A stretch of DNA of 64,000 nucleotides, taken from positions 19,435 to 83,434 of the forward strand of contig NZ_FOFO01000013.1 in NCBI RefSeq assembly GCF_900110965.1, in the 5' to 3' direction. The position numbers and the translations under genes were made by a program. The notes beneath the pieces are model-generated. The model made no database searches. It was not told the DNA's origin and saw only the letters and a program-made list of their open reading frames with translations. Shown piece after piece: positions 50,214-60,222 of the stretch. Within the stretch, counting starts at the first letter, position 1, and the number at the start of each line of letters is the position of its first letter. The stretch is from Ectothiorhodospira magna. Lineage in GTDB: Bacteria; Pseudomonadota; Gammaproteobacteria; Ectothiorhodospirales; Ectothiorhodospiraceae.

Positions 50214-50908
50214 GATGACATATCCGGTCGCCCGCGGGCGAAGAGTTGACGTGACACAATGGGTTTGCCATCCAGATGCTGCTCCAGCAACCCACGCAGC
50301 AGCCGCTTGGCCTGACGCTGATGGGCCGGGGCAACCAGGCGGTCGGTGAGCAGAGCCACCAGCGCCTCCCCCTGGATGGTCCGGGGAGATGAGGGTGTAT
50401 CGTGGATATCGGCCTGTCGCACCCCCGAGAGGGAATCGACCCGATAAAGTTGCTGTGGTTCCAGGTCTTCGACCACCACATACTCCAGCCCTTCTCCCAG
50501 CAGGTTGAGCAGGGCCAGTTCATAGCGACGCAGAACAGGCTCCAGCGCCTGGTCTGGATCCCCCAGGGCAGACAGGGTAGCGGCATAGACCGCCAGAAAT
50601 GCCGGCTGGGGGATATGCCGGGGCAGCAACCTGACCGCCAGTTCATTGATATACAGGCCACAAACCGCCCGGTTGCCCGTCAAGGACACCCCCCCCAAAT
50701 CATCCCAACCCGTCAGGGTGGGCAATTGGCCACGGCCCCGAAAGGTCACTTCCAGGGGGGAAAACAGGGGGGGCCGCTGGCTTCGGGCGCCACGCAGGAT
50801 GGCCCCCGTGCGCCCCTCGGTGGCGGTGAGCAGTTCCAGCAGCAGACTGGACTCCCGGTACGGGCGGGCATGGAGCACAAAGGCGATGGAACCGGAAACC
50901 GGAGTCAC
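50210..50908 (-). CDS. recO: DNA repair protein RecO
   Basis: Mediator loading RecA at gaps in the RecFOR pathway. N-terminal OB-fold (VLHARPYRESSLLLELLT) and helical C-terminus; 232 aa. No zinc-finger cysteines, as in many proteobacterial RecO. Overlaps era and pdxJ by 4 nt each. Confidence 0.9.
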   Translation of the reverse strand: MTPVSGSIAFVLHARPYRESSLLLELLTATEGRTGAILRGARSQRPPLFSPLEVTFRGRGQLPTLTGWDDLGGVSLTGNRAVCGLYINELAVRLLPRHIPQPAFLAVYAATLSALGDPDQALEPVLRRYELALLNLLGEGLEYVVVEDLEPQQLYRVDSLSGVRQADIHDTPSSPRTIQGEALVALLTDRLVAPAHQRQAKRLLRGLLEQHLDGKPIVSRQLFARGRPDMSS

Positions 50909-51813
50909 GGTTCCACGTCGATCCCCATGCGGCGAATGCCGTCGATATCGCCCTGCCAGCCCTCCCGCAACTTCACCCAGAGCTTGAGCATCACCTTGTG
51001 CTGGAGCATATCCTCCAGTTCATGCCGGGCGCCGGTACCCACCGCCTTGATCATGCGCCCACCTTTGCCAATGACAATGGATTTCTGGCTGTCCCGCTCT
51101 ACCCAGATCACTGCCCCGATATGGATTGCAGCGCCGGTATCTTCCCAGGTGTCCACGTCCACCGAGGTGGCATAGGGGACTTCCTGCCCCAAACGCTCCA
51201 GCAACTGTTCCCGGATCACTTCGGCAACCCTGAAGCGCTGACTGCGATCGGTGATCTCGTCATCGGGAAACAGGTGGGGTCCAGCCGGCAACAGGGCCAT
51301 CAGGGTGGTCAACAGAGGCTCCATATTCATCCCCCGCAGGGCGGACAAGGGGACCACATCATGGCTGTTGAGCTTGCCGCGCAATTGATCAATCAATGGC
51401 AGCAGGATGTCCTTGTCCTTGAGCTTGTCCACCTTGTTGATCACCAGCACCACCGGGCGGCCACTGGCAGCCAGCCAGCCGGCCAACTGCTCATCTCCCG
51501 CCTCCCAGCGACCGGCTTCCACCATAAATACCACAGCATCCACATCGTCCAAAGTGGCCCGGGCAGTGCGGTTGAGCACCTTGCCCAACAGTTTTGGGGT
51601 GGTCGGGTCCACTCCGGGGGTGTCCACCAGCACCAGCTGATCAGCCCCCTGGGTCACTACACCGCGAATACGGTGGCGGGTGGTCTGGGGCTTGCGGCTG
51701 GCGGCGGCGATCTTTTCTCCCACCAACTGATTGAGCAACGTGGATTTGCCCACATTGGGACGACCGACGATAGCCACATAACCACAGCGGGAGGGCATGT
51801 CTTTAGCTGTCAT
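50905..51813 (-). CDS. era: GTPase Era
   Basis: Essential GTPase for 30S assembly that binds the 3' end of 16S rRNA. G1 GRPNVGKST, G3 DTPG, G4 NKVD, followed by a C-terminal KH domain (VIGKGGRMIKAVG). Possible starts are TTG 51834, ATG 51813 and ATG 51798; I chose 51813. 302 aa (E. coli 301). Confidence 0.95.
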   Translation of the reverse strand: MTAKDMPSRCGYVAIVGRPNVGKSTLLNQLVGEKIAAASRKPQTTRHRIRGVVTQGADQLVLVDTPGVDPTTPKLLGKVLNRTARATLDDVDAVVFMVEAGRWEAGDEQLAGWLAASGRPVVLVINKVDKLKDKDILLPLIDQLRGKLNSHDVVPLSALRGMNMEPLLTTLMALLPAGPHLFPDDEITDRSQRFRVAEVIREQLLERLGQEVPYATSVDVDTWEDTGAAIHIGAVIWVERDSQKSIVIGKGGRMIKAVGTGARHELEDMLQHKVMLKLWVKLREGWQGDIDGIRRMGIDVEP

Positions 51814-51826
51814 GGCTTGGAATTTA

Positions 51827-52522
51827 TCAACCAAACTGCGGTTCCTCGGAATGGGTCAGGGCTGCAAAGGCCTTGACCGCGGCAGCCTGCTCGGCCCGGC
51901 GACGGCTGCTGCCCTCTCCGATCACCGAAATGTTGCAAGACTTGATGTGACAAGCCGCCTTGAAATGCTGATCATGGGGCTTGCCGGTGACTTCCAGCAC
52001 CTGATAACTGGGAATATCCAGGCTCTTGCGCTGCAGCCACTCCTGGAGCCGGGTCTTGGGGTCCTTGAGGGCTTCTGCACTGGGTAAAGTGGCAAATCGC
52101 TGCTGATACAGGCGCAGTACAAAGTCTCGGGTGGTGGCAAAATCCGTGGCCAGATAGACCGCGCCGATAACTGCTTCCAGAGCATCCGCCAAAATGGAAT
52201 CCCGCCGGTGCCCCCCGCTCTTGCGCTCTCCATCCCCCAAGCTCAGCAAAGTCCCCATGCCCTGATCACGGGCAATCCGGGCCAGACTATCCTGATTGAC
52301 CAGTGCAGCCCGCAACCGACTCAGCTCTCCTTCCGGGGCCTGGGGGCGCAATGCAAACAGATGGTCGGCCACGATGAAGTTCAGGGCGCTATCTCCCAAG
52401 TATTCCAGTCGTTCATTATGACACTGGCCGGCACTACGGTGAGTCAGCGCCTGCCGAAGCAGGTCGGACCCCTGCAAGGATGCTGGCAACAGCGCCTCCA
52501 GTCCTGTGGTCTTGGTATGCAT
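51827..52522 (-). CDS. rnc: Ribonuclease III
   Basis: Cuts double-stranded RNA in rRNA processing and mRNA decay. Signature ERLEYLGDSALNFIVADHLF with catalytic acidic residues, then a C-terminal dsRNA-binding domain. ATG 52522 gives 231 aa; rnc-era order is classic. Confidence 0.95.
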   Translation of the reverse strand: MHTKTTGLEALLPASLQGSDLLRQALTHRSAGQCHNERLEYLGDSALNFIVADHLFALRPQAPEGELSRLRAALVNQDSLARIARDQGMGTLLSLGDGERKSGGHRRDSILADALEAVIGAVYLATDFATTRDFVLRLYQQRFATLPSAEALKDPKTRLQEWLQRKSLDIPSYQVLEVTGKPHDQHFKAACHIKSCNISVIGEGSSRRRAEQAAAVKAFAALTHSEEPQFG

Positions 52523-52530
52523 CAACAGCC

Positions 52531-52914
52531 CTATCTGGCCAGCACAAAACTACGGTCAAAAGTGACCACCGCGTCCACATTGCCCATCATGGGAGTTCGC
52601 ACTTCATAGGTCACCCTCAGACTGCGCACTCCCCCCTGGTCAGTGGTGGTAAAATCTTCCCGACCAATCTGGGTGACCTTGTTGATGCGAAAGCGGCGCT
52701 CCAGATCAGGCCAGAGTTCACTCATACTCCGCTCGGCGGCCCCTGGTAAGGCGGCCACTTCCTTGATCACTGCCATTGCCGTTGAATGCTGACTATAAAT
52801 CGGCACCAGCCTGATCCCGGCCATGGCGATAACCCCGACCATGGACACAATGATCAGCATATTGATCAGGCTTCGCCCTGATTCCTTACCTTTTTGCCTT
52901 GTTACCATATCCAC
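52531..52914 (-). CDS. DUF4845 single-span membrane protein
   Basis: 127 aa with one N-terminal membrane helix (SLINMLIIVSMVGVIAMAGI) and a small exposed domain. Matches the DUF4845 family, commonly found between lepB and rnc in Beta/Gammaproteobacteria. GTG 52914 or ATG 52908 can start it. Function unknown; the context suggests association with signal peptidase. Confidence 0.75.
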   Translation of the reverse strand: MDMVTRQKGKESGRSLINMLIIVSMVGVIAMAGIRLVPIYSQHSTAMAVIKEVAALPGAAERSMSELWPDLERRFRINKVTQIGREDFTTTDQGGVRSLRVTYEVRTPMMGNVDAVVTFDRSFVLAR

Positions 52915-52940
52915 GAACCATCAAATCAACTCTCAATGAA

Positions 52941-53738
52941 TCAGCGAATCCGCGTCCCCAGACGACTGACATCCATTTCCCGGGCGCCATGATCCCAATG
53001 CATCCAGATGAACAACGCCTTGCCCACCAGATTCTCCTCGGGAACAAATCCCCAGAACCGGCTGTCGTTGCTGTTATCCCGGTTATCCCCCAGAGTAAAA
53101 TACTGCCCCTCAGGGACGATGATCTCCCCTTCCACCGAAGGCCGGTCAGGCCACAGCAGCACCTGATGGGACACGCCATTGATCCGCTCTTCCATCAGAT
53201 GGGCGCCGGTCATCACCGCACCGGAACCACTGCCCTCATAACGGCTCAGGAAAATCTGCTCCACCGGCACATCATTGATGTATAGCTGCTTGCCGTAGAA
53301 CGCCACACGATCACCAGGCAGGCCCACAATGCGCTTGATGTAATCTTCCCTGGGGTTTTCCGGGTAACGAAAAACGGCCACATCCCCCCGGGCCGGCAAC
53401 CCGGTATTGATCACACGGGTGCGTACCACCGGCAGGTGGATACCGTAGCTGTACTTGCTCACCAAAATGAAATCTCCCACCAGCAAGGTGGGCATCATGG
53501 AGCCGGAAGGGATGCGGAAAGGTTCGGCCACAAAGGCGCGCAGCACCAGCACAATCAGCAGTACAGGGAAAAAGGAGCGGGCATAGTCCACATACCAGGG
53601 TTCGGGGGGACGTCCCCCCTTGCCGGTATCCTCTGCACCCGCCCGGCGTAACCGGCGCCACCAAAGTACATCCGCCAGCCAGATCAGGCCGGTGATCAGG
53701 GTCCCAAGGACCAGAATCAGTTCCAGATCAAACGTCAT
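52941..53738 (-). CDS. lepB: Signal peptidase I
   Basis: Membrane serine protease removing signal peptides. Two N-terminal helices, then the Ser/Lys dyad: Ser80 in PSGSMMPTL and Lys135 in YIKRIVGLPGD. 265 aa. Located between lepA and DUF4845. Confidence 0.96.
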   Translation of the reverse strand: MTFDLELILVLGTLITGLIWLADVLWWRRLRRAGAEDTGKGGRPPEPWYVDYARSFFPVLLIVLVLRAFVAEPFRIPSGSMMPTLLVGDFILVSKYSYGIHLPVVRTRVINTGLPARGDVAVFRYPENPREDYIKRIVGLPGDRVAFYGKQLYINDVPVEQIFLSRYEGSGSGAVMTGAHLMEERINGVSHQVLLWPDRPSVEGEIIVPEGQYFTLGDNRDNSNDSRFWGFVPEENLVGKALFIWMHWDHGAREMDVSRLGTRIR

Positions 53739-53779
53739 GGGCTCTCCCCTGTCGGCACCCGAATACCCTGCTTATCCGA

Positions 53780-55603
53780 TCAGTTCTTCTGATCCACCTG
53801 CAGCACCGCCAGAAAGGCTTCCTGGGGCACTTCCACCCGTCCGATCTGTTTCATCCGCTTCTTGCCTGCCTTTTGTTTTTCCAGCAGTTTGCGCTTGCGG
53901 CTGGCATCCCCGCCGTAGCACTTGGCAGTCACATTCTTGCGCAGGGCCTTGACTGTGGAACGGGCAATGATCTTGGAACCAATGGCCGCCTGAATCGCCA
54001 CCTCAAACATCTGCCGGGGAATCAGTTGTGCCATGCGCTCGGTCAGATCCCGGCCCCGATACTGAGCCTGATCCCGATGGGTGATCACCGACAGGGCATC
54101 CACCCGATCACCATTGATGAGCACATCCACCTTCACCAGTGGCGCCGCCTGAAAACGGGTCAGAACATAGTCAAAGGAGGCATAGCCGCGGCTCACCGAC
54201 TTGAGCCGATCGAAGAAGTCCAGGACCACTTCGGACATGGGCATGTCATAACCCAGGGAAATCTGGTTGCCCACATACTGCATCCGGGTCTGCACCCCGC
54301 GTTTTTCAACACACAGGGTAATCACCGCCCCCACATAGTCCTGGGGCACCAGGATACTGGCGTTGATAATGGGTTCACGGATCTCGGCCACCGTATTCAC
54401 CGGCGGCAACTCTGCCGGGTTGTGGATGGACAGCACCTCGCCGGCAGTGGTCTCCACCTGGTAGATCACGGTGGGCGCAGTGGTGATCAAATCCAGGTCG
54501 TATTCCCGCTCCAGACGCTCCTGGATGATCTCCATGTGGAGCATGCCCAGAAAACCGCAACGAAACCCAAACCCCAGAGCCTGGGACGTTTCTGGCTCGT
54601 ACTGCAAGGAGGCATCGTTGAGCTTGAGCTTGTCCAGGGCCTCCCGCAGGCTGTTGTAATCATCGGCACTCACCGGAAAGATGCCGGCAAATACTCTGGG
54701 CTGGACTTCCTTAAAGCCCGGCAAGGGGTGCTCGGCGGGCCGGTCGGCACCGGTCAGGGTATCCCCCACCTTGGCCCCGGTGATGTCCTTGATGGTGGCA
54801 ATGACAAATCCCACCTGCCCCACCCCCAATGCCTCCTGGGGCGTGGGCTTGGGGGTGAATACCCCCACCTGATCCACCAGATGGGCACGGCCAGTAGACA
54901 TGGCAATAATCTTCTGCTTGGGCCGCAGGGTGCCTTGCATCACCCGTACCAGAGCCACCACGCCCAGATAGTTATCAAACCAGGAGTCGATGATCAGGGC
55001 TTGCAGAGGGGCATCCGGGTCTCCCTGGGGAGGAGGAATACGGGCCACCAGCGCTTCCAGCAGATCGGGCACCCCGACGCCAGTCTTGGCACTGACATGG
55101 ACGGCATCCCGGGCCTCGATGCCGATGATTTCCTCGATTTCATGGGCCACCCGCTCTGGCTCCGCCGCCGGCAGGTCAATCTTGTTGAGCACCGGCACCA
55201 CTTCCAGCCCCTGGTCGATGGCCGTGTAGCAGTTGGCCACGCTCTGAGCCTCTACCCCCTGGGAGGCATCCACCACCAGCAGGGCACCTTCGCAAGCAGA
55301 CAGGGAGCGGGATACCTCGTAGGAAAAGTCCACATGCCCTGGGGTATCAATGAAATTGAGCTGGTACTCCTGACCATCCCGGGCGGTATACATCAATGAT
55401 ACGCTATGGGCCTTGATGGTGATGCCCCGCTCTTTTTCCAGGTCCATGGAGTCGAGCACCTGCTCGGACATCTCCCGGTCTTCCAACCCGCCGCAGACCT
55501 GGATAAAACGGTCGGCCAAGGTGGATTTGCCGTGGTCGATATGGGCAATGATAGAAAAATTTCTGATTCTACTGATCTTGCAATCGCTGGATTGACGACT
55601 CAT
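53780..55603 (-). CDS. lepA: Elongation factor 4 (LepA)
   Basis: Translational GTPase that back-translocates stalled ribosomes. G1 [18 protein letters not shown] switch, DTPGH, then LepA-specific C-terminal domain ending near [20 protein letters not shown] 55603 gives 607 aa; an upstream in-frame start adds an unconserved 22-residue extension. Confidence 0.96.
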   Translation of the reverse strand: MSRQSSDCKISRIRNFSIIAHIDHGKSTLADRFIQVCGGLEDREMSEQVLDSMDLEKERGITIKAHSVSLMYTARDGQEYQLNFIDTPGHVDFSYEVSRSLSACEGALLVVDASQGVEAQSVANCYTAIDQGLEVVPVLNKIDLPAAEPERVAHEIEEIIGIEARDAVHVSAKTGVGVPDLLEALVARIPPPQGDPDAPLQALIIDSWFDNYLGVVALVRVMQGTLRPKQKIIAMSTGRAHLVDQVGVFTPKPTPQEALGVGQVGFVIATIKDITGAKVGDTLTGADRPAEHPLPGFKEVQPRVFAGIFPVSADDYNSLREALDKLKLNDASLQYEPETSQALGFGFRCGFLGMLHMEIIQERLEREYDLDLITTAPTVIYQVETTAGEVLSIHNPAELPPVNTVAEIREPIINASILVPQDYVGAVITLCVEKRGVQTRMQYVGNQISLGYDMPMSEVVLDFFDRLKSVSRGYASFDYVLTRFQAAPLVKVDVLINGDRVDALSVITHRDQAQYRGRDLTERMAQLIPRQMFEVAIQAAIGSKIIARSTVKALRKNVTAKCYGGDASRKRKLLEKQKAGKKRMKQIGRVEVPQEAFLAVLQVDQKN

Positions 55604-55826
55604 GGGGCCTGCTCGGGATAGGGGGCCCTGGCGCACAGGGTCCGGCCATGTACCCACTGGGTTGATCAAGATTTGGACTGCGCATTGTACAGACTCGGCC
55701 GGGGCAGTAACAGCAATCCCCCCATTTCCAGGGCGAGGGACTTAAACCCCCCCCCTTTTTCAGCGGTCGCAATACTGCAACCGCCTTCATGTAACCCCTT
55801 GAAACACGACATTTCCCGGAGAATTT

Positions 55827-56333
55827 ATGACAGCACATCACCCCCCCCAGGCCCGGAAACTGGCAGAGCAGGCATGGATGGAGGATCGGGACCACATCCT
55901 CTGGCAACGTTGCCTGTTACTGGCAGACCAGGATGAAAACGCGGCCCGGGCCGCCTATCTGGACGAGGCCACCGCCCTGTTTGCCGCCCAACTGGAAGCG
56001 CAAGCCCAGGCAAAACAACCAGACCCGGCCTGGAAAAACCCGTGGCTTGGCGCCATCCTTCCAGCCCTGATGGCACTGGTCATCAGCGTTTTGTTCACTC
56101 TGGCCCAGTATCCCTTCCCGTTTGTGGCCTGGTCGATCCTGATGGGAATTGTCTTCGTTCCCTCGGCGGGCATCCTGGGCTATGTGGGCGCGTTTGCCCT
56201 GCGTTACCGACTGGAGTCCGGGTTTCGCGCAGCCCAAGGCCACCGGACCGAACGGATTGCAGTGATGGGGTTCATCGCCCTGGCCCTGGTGGGTGCCATC
56301 GGCACCTACAAGTTGGTCTACTGGCCCTATTGA
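55827..56333 (+). CDS. Three-span membrane protein, unknown function
   Basis: 168 aa: a soluble N-terminal part (about 1-70, rich in Ala/Gln/Asp) followed by three hydrophobic spans (LMALVISVLFTL, VAWSILMGIVFVPSAG, IAVMGFIALALVGAIG). ATG is six bases after GGAGAA. The only plus-strand gene in the rpoE-acpS block; ends 6 nt from the convergent glutaredoxin-like gene. No family recognised. Confidence 0.65.
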   Translation: MTAHHPPQARKLAEQAWMEDRDHILWQRCLLLADQDENAARAAYLDEATALFAAQLEAQAQAKQPDPAWKNPWLGAILPALMALVISVLFTLAQYPFPFVAWSILMGIVFVPSAGILGYVGAFALRYRLESGFRAAQGHRTERIAVMGFIALALVGAIGTYKLVYWPY

Positions 56334-56339
56334 ACACCC

Positions 56340-56582
56340 TCAATCCTCGGCCAGGGCCGCCCTCAACCCCCGTTCATCAAGGACATGGCAGCACAGAATA
56401 TCCCCGTCCACGGCAAGGACGGGAATTTTGGTCCGAAAACGCTGGCACAGAACGGGGTCTTCATCAATATCCTTTTCCTGGATATCAAACGCCAGTTCCT
56501 CTTGCAACGGGCGCAGGGCCTGTGCCATGCGCTCGCACAAGTGGCATCCCTGCCGATGATACAGGGTGACTACCGGCCTCAT
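56340..56582 (-). CDS. Glutaredoxin-like thioredoxin-fold protein
   Basis: 80 aa with a CxxC active site, QGCHLCERM, near residue 12 and the cis-Pro region KIPVLAVDG. It matches the short glutaredoxin-like family that often ends the mucD operon in gammaproteobacteria. Overlaps mucD by 4 nt. Probably reduces a periplasmic or cytosolic partner, identity unknown. Confidence 0.75.
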   Translation of the reverse strand: MRPVVTLYHRQGCHLCERMAQALRPLQEELAFDIQEKDIDEDPVLCQRFRTKIPVLAVDGDILCCHVLDERGLRAALAED

Positions 56583-58024
56583 TTTGGTATCTCCAGAGGT
56601 AACCAGATGGGCCCCTGGGGTCGTTGCACCAGCACCCGGGCCGTCCGACCCGCTGGCAATGCCTCGACCACCTCCCGCATCTGCTCCGGGGACTGGATGG
56701 CATGACTGTTGATCATCAACAGCACATCACCACGGCGGATGCCTGCCCGCTGAGCGGGTCCAGCGTCCACCTGGGTGATCAGCACACCGCCCTCGGCCAG
56801 TTCCAGACGGCTGCGCAGTTCATCAGGCACCGATTCCAGATGCATGCCAAACGGTTTAAAACGTGCGGGTTCCGCAGCCGGAGGACGGGCACGGGCAGGG
56901 CCTGCGTCCGTTTCGGTGGGCAATTCGCCGATCACCACAGTGAGGGTCATGGGCTTGCCATCCCGCAGAATATCCAGTTGGGCCGGGCGATCAATGGGGG
57001 CACGGCCCACTATTGGGGGCAGGGCCGAGGAGCGGGGCACTTCAGTACCATTGAAGCTCAGGATCACATCACCGGTACGCAGCCCCGCAGCATGGGCCGG
57101 ACTATCGGGCAACACCCGCGACACCAGCGCCCCGGTGGGACGTTCCATGGCAAAGGAATCTGCCAGTTCCCGGGTGACCTCCTGGATGATCACCCCCAAC
57201 CAACCACGGCTGACATACCCCTTGTCCCGCAACTGCTCCACCACATCCATAGCCACTTCGATGGGAATGGCAAAGGACAGCCCCATAAAACCACCGGTAC
57301 GGCTGTAAATCTGGGAATTGATCCCCACCACCTCACCATTCATATTGAACAGTGGCCCCCCGGAATTGCCCGGATTGATCGCCACGTCGGTCTGAATAAA
57401 GGGAACATAGCTTTCGCTGGGCAGATTACGCCCCTTGGCACTGACGATTCCCGCCGTGACCGAGTGGTCAAAGCCAAAAGGAGAACCGATGGCCAGCACC
57501 CATTCTCCCACCCGCAGGCGTTCGGAATCCCCCAGGGTCAGGGTGGGCAGATCACTGGCCTGAATGCGCAGCAGGGCCACATCGGTACGTGGATCGGAAC
57601 CCACCAGTTCGGCACTGAAAGTGCGCCGGTCACTGAGCCGCACCTCAATCTCGTCTGCACCCTGGATCACATGGTGATTGGTCACCACATAGCCATCTGC
57701 AGAGATGATGAAACCCGATCCCAGGGAGGTACTGTCAAAGCCCCGACGGGGCGGTACGCCCCCCCGTTCACCAAAAAACCGGCGCAACAGATCACCAAAG
57801 GGACCATCCTCCGGCATCCCTTCGGGCAGCTGTAGCGGGGGATGCCCACTGGGCAACTCTGCCGCCCGTGAGGTACTGATATTCACCACTGCCGCACTGT
57901 TGGCTTCCACCAAAGGCACAAACTCGGGTAATCCCCGGGCATACACAGGGCTGGCCACCATCAAACACAGGGACAAAAGCAGAATCAGCCCAGAAACCTG
58001 CAGGCGTTGGCATGTTATCTTCAT
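56579..58024 (-). CDS. mucD: Periplasmic serine protease of the DegP/MucD family
   Basis: Envelope quality-control protease and chaperone. Signal peptide to about residue 31 (LLLSLCLMVASPVYA). Trypsin-like domain with His in TNHHVIQGA, Asp in DVALLRIQ and Ser in NPGNSGGPLF, then two PDZ domains. ATG 58024 with GGAGC ahead gives 481 aa. Fifth gene of the rpoE operon, as mucD in pseudomonads. Confidence 0.93.
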   Translation of the reverse strand: MKITCQRLQVSGLILLLSLCLMVASPVYARGLPEFVPLVEANSAAVVNISTSRAAELPSGHPPLQLPEGMPEDGPFGDLLRRFFGERGGVPPRRGFDSTSLGSGFIISADGYVVTNHHVIQGADEIEVRLSDRRTFSAELVGSDPRTDVALLRIQASDLPTLTLGDSERLRVGEWVLAIGSPFGFDHSVTAGIVSAKGRNLPSESYVPFIQTDVAINPGNSGGPLFNMNGEVVGINSQIYSRTGGFMGLSFAIPIEVAMDVVEQLRDKGYVSRGWLGVIIQEVTRELADSFAMERPTGALVSRVLPDSPAHAAGLRTGDVILSFNGTEVPRSSALPPIVGRAPIDRPAQLDILRDGKPMTLTVVIGELPTETDAGPARARPPAAEPARFKPFGMHLESVPDELRSRLELAEGGVLITQVDAGPAQRAGIRRGDVLLMINSHAIQSPEQMREVVEALPAGRTARVLVQRPQGPIWLPLEIPK

Positions 58025-58090
58025 AGATTTAGTGCTCCAAAAACAAAAACCCCAAGGTTCCGGTGACATGGGCGGTGACGTGGGATGCAC

Positions 58091-58567
58091 TCAGGGAGCA
58101 AGCACACCATGAACCCGGATAACCGGCGGACCAAGACGACGCACCACCACCGGCTGATAGCGAGGATCCCGACGGATGCGACGGGTGAACCCACCAACGG
58201 CGCCCAGCCCTGCCGCCAGCCCCGCCAGACCTGCCAACACCACCGGTAACTCACCGTATCCGGCCCAGAGCCACTGGCCCAGGGCAGCCCCGATCAGCAG
58301 ACACACCAAAGGCAGGATATAGATTGCCAGAGAACCCCGCACCAGCGCCGATTCCTCCAGCCCGATGATCACCTCATCACCCAGAGTGACCCCCACAGGA
58401 TCAATGACCCGCACCTGGGTACGACGCTGACCAAACAGTTTGGCGATCACACTGGTGCCACACCCCTTGTTTACCGAACAGGTTCCGCAGGCGGTTTTGC
58501 GCTCCGTTTCCACCCAGGCAAAACCAGGCTCATCCACTGCAATCACACGGGCCGTCTCTTCGATCAC
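58091..58567 (-). CDS. rseC: RseC/MucC family membrane protein
   Basis: 158 aa, N-terminal cytosolic domain with Cys27, Cys30 and Cys36 in ACGTCSVNKGCGTS, then two membrane spans. RseC family members are linked to SoxR reduction and to modulation of sigma-E. Overlaps rseB by 4 nt. Position matches mucC. Confidence 0.88.
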   Translation of the reverse strand: MIEETARVIAVDEPGFAWVETERKTACGTCSVNKGCGTSVIAKLFGQRRTQVRVIDPVGVTLGDEVIIGLEESALVRGSLAIYILPLVCLLIGAALGQWLWAGYGELPVVLAGLAGLAAGLGAVGGFTRRIRRDPRYQPVVVRRLGPPVIRVHGVLAP

Positions 58568-59565
58568 TGCATATTCTCCCCATCACGAAACACCGACTCG
58601 GCAATCAGCCGAACAGTGGCCTCGGGGACTTCCCCAAGGGCCGTCACCTGATATTCATCCCAGGGCAGGGCCACCACGTGCAGGGCACCGGAACGGGTCA
58701 TGCCACTGAGTCGCTCATGGGGGGTGTCGGTGCGGGTGATAAACACTGACACCGTCGCCAACCCATCGCTGAGGATCATATGCTGTACCGGGTGAGGACT
58801 GGCGGCCATTACCCGCTTGCTGATGCCGGTGACATGGAATCCGGGAGGCATCTGTCCCACCTGCCATTGGGGATCAAAGGGCATCATGTGGGTTTCAGCA
58901 GGTGCTGTCTCCATCGGTCGGGCCACCATCCCCTGTTCCTGCATCTCCGGCTGAAAGCGAGCTTCATCCACCTGTGAGGGAAACTCGATACGGGTGAACA
59001 TCAGTTGCTCAAAAATCCGCCCCTCCCGGCTCAACAACCGGGCCTTGAGCAACATACCAGTAGGCTCATGGATACAAAACTGATGACCATAGCGGAAGTG
59101 ATCCCGCGGCACGATGGCCACCTCCCGGCAGGATAATCCGGCCACCCGGCGAACCGGCCCAAGCCGTAGCCGGTAACTGTCCTTCAGACCGTCCAGACCC
59201 TGACGGATAGGCAGCACACCGGGCAATCCCAACAGACTTTTGCCTGGGTCCAGGCATAACGCCGGGTCCAGATGATCGGGGCGGACACAGATGATGGACT
59301 CTGCATCCTTGATGATCTCCCTGGGATAACCGGTCAAGGCCACCAGCCGTTCCCTGGAACCCTGCTCGCTCCGGGCATGGATGATATGCAGGGTCTCCAT
59401 GCGATGATCATGGGCAAAGACGAAGGTACCCTCATAGTTGAGCTCGTCCACTGCCTGGGCCATCTGCCGCAAAAGCGCTTCTGCAGTGACCTGTTCCGAG
59501 GCCGCCACCGGGGTGACCGTCACCAGTAATGCCGCCAGACAAGCCTGGCCCAGGCGCCATCCCAT
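58564..59565 (-). CDS. rseB: Sigma-E regulatory protein RseB/MucB
   Basis: Periplasmic lipid/LPS-sensing protein that shields RseA from DegS. Signal peptide to about residue 22 (ALLVTVTPVAAS), then the LolA-like N-terminal domain (QAVDELNYEGTFVFAHDHRMETL) and a smaller C-terminal domain. ATG 59565 follows GGGAGATTG; upstream in-frame codons lie inside rseA. 333 aa. Confidence 0.92.
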   Translation of the reverse strand: MGWRLGQACLAALLVTVTPVAASEQVTAEALLRQMAQAVDELNYEGTFVFAHDHRMETLHIIHARSEQGSRERLVALTGYPREIIKDAESIICVRPDHLDPALCLDPGKSLLGLPGVLPIRQGLDGLKDSYRLRLGPVRRVAGLSCREVAIVPRDHFRYGHQFCIHEPTGMLLKARLLSREGRIFEQLMFTRIEFPSQVDEARFQPEMQEQGMVARPMETAPAETHMMPFDPQWQVGQMPPGFHVTGISKRVMAASPHPVQHMILSDGLATVSVFITRTDTPHERLSGMTRSGALHVVALPWDEYQVTALGEVPEATVRLIAESVFRDGENMQ

Positions 59566-59569
59566 GGGA

Positions 59570-60196
59570 TCAATCTCCCACGAAGCCGTGTCCGACGGTA
59601 CGCACCTGGGGTGGGATACCCCCCCGACCCACAGCCCATTCGGCATGATTGAGCAAATAACTGCTAAAGCGCGCATCGTCCATATCGATGGGCAGGACAG
59701 GCGGAGTACTCAGTTCCAGCGGGGAATGCTGCACCGGTGCTGACAGGGGGTTGGGTTCGAACATGGATTGCAAAACATGACGCTGACCGGTGTCCCACTG
59801 GGCGGCCCGGATGACCGGATCGGCAGCCGCCAGGGCAGGTTCTGGTTCGGCAAGCCCGCCGGCGAAATTCTGCAATCCCACCAACACCGCCACGGCCACC
59901 GCAGCGGCCATGCCCATACCCGCTGCCGGTTTGAGCAGGCGGCCATACCAGGGAGGAGAAGGCGCGGTCAGCGGCGGCTCCTCGGCCACAGCAGCCATGA
60001 TACGGGCAGAAAAATCGGGGGGCGCGGTATGCTGCAGGTTGCCCCGCATCACATCACCGATCAGATGGTAACGGCCCCATTGGGCCAGATCTTCAGGGTT
60101 CTTTGTCAACTCATCCAGCAACCGGCGGGTCTCGAAGGCTTCCGCCTCGTCGTCTACCAATGCGGAGAGTCGTTCCTCTTTAGTGGTGGTTGTCAT
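59570..60196 (-). CDS. rseA: Anti-sigma-E factor RseA/MucA
   Basis: Inner-membrane anti-sigma factor. Cytosolic N-terminal domain (KEERLSALVDDEAEAFETRRLL) binding sigma-E, one membrane span (MGMAAAVAVAVLVGLQNFA) and a periplasmic C-terminal part. Cleaved in sequence by DegS and RseP (28.9 kb). ATG 60196; 208 aa. Confidence 0.92.
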   Translation of the reverse strand: MTTTTKEERLSALVDDEAEAFETRRLLDELTKNPEDLAQWGRYHLIGDVMRGNLQHTAPPDFSARIMAAVAEEPPLTAPSPPWYGRLLKPAAGMGMAAAVAVAVLVGLQNFAGGLAEPEPALAAADPVIRAAQWDTGQRHVLQSMFEPNPLSAPVQHSPLELSTPPVLPIDMDDARFSSYLLNHAEWAVGRGGIPPQVRTVGHGFVGD

Positions 60197-60222
60197 AGCG
60201 GGTCTCGCTCTTGAAAGCACAT

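Noticed and set aside
53873..55399. 508-codon plus-strand frame opposite lepA
   Set aside because: Antisense to conserved GTPase coding sequence; Gly/His-rich without motifs.
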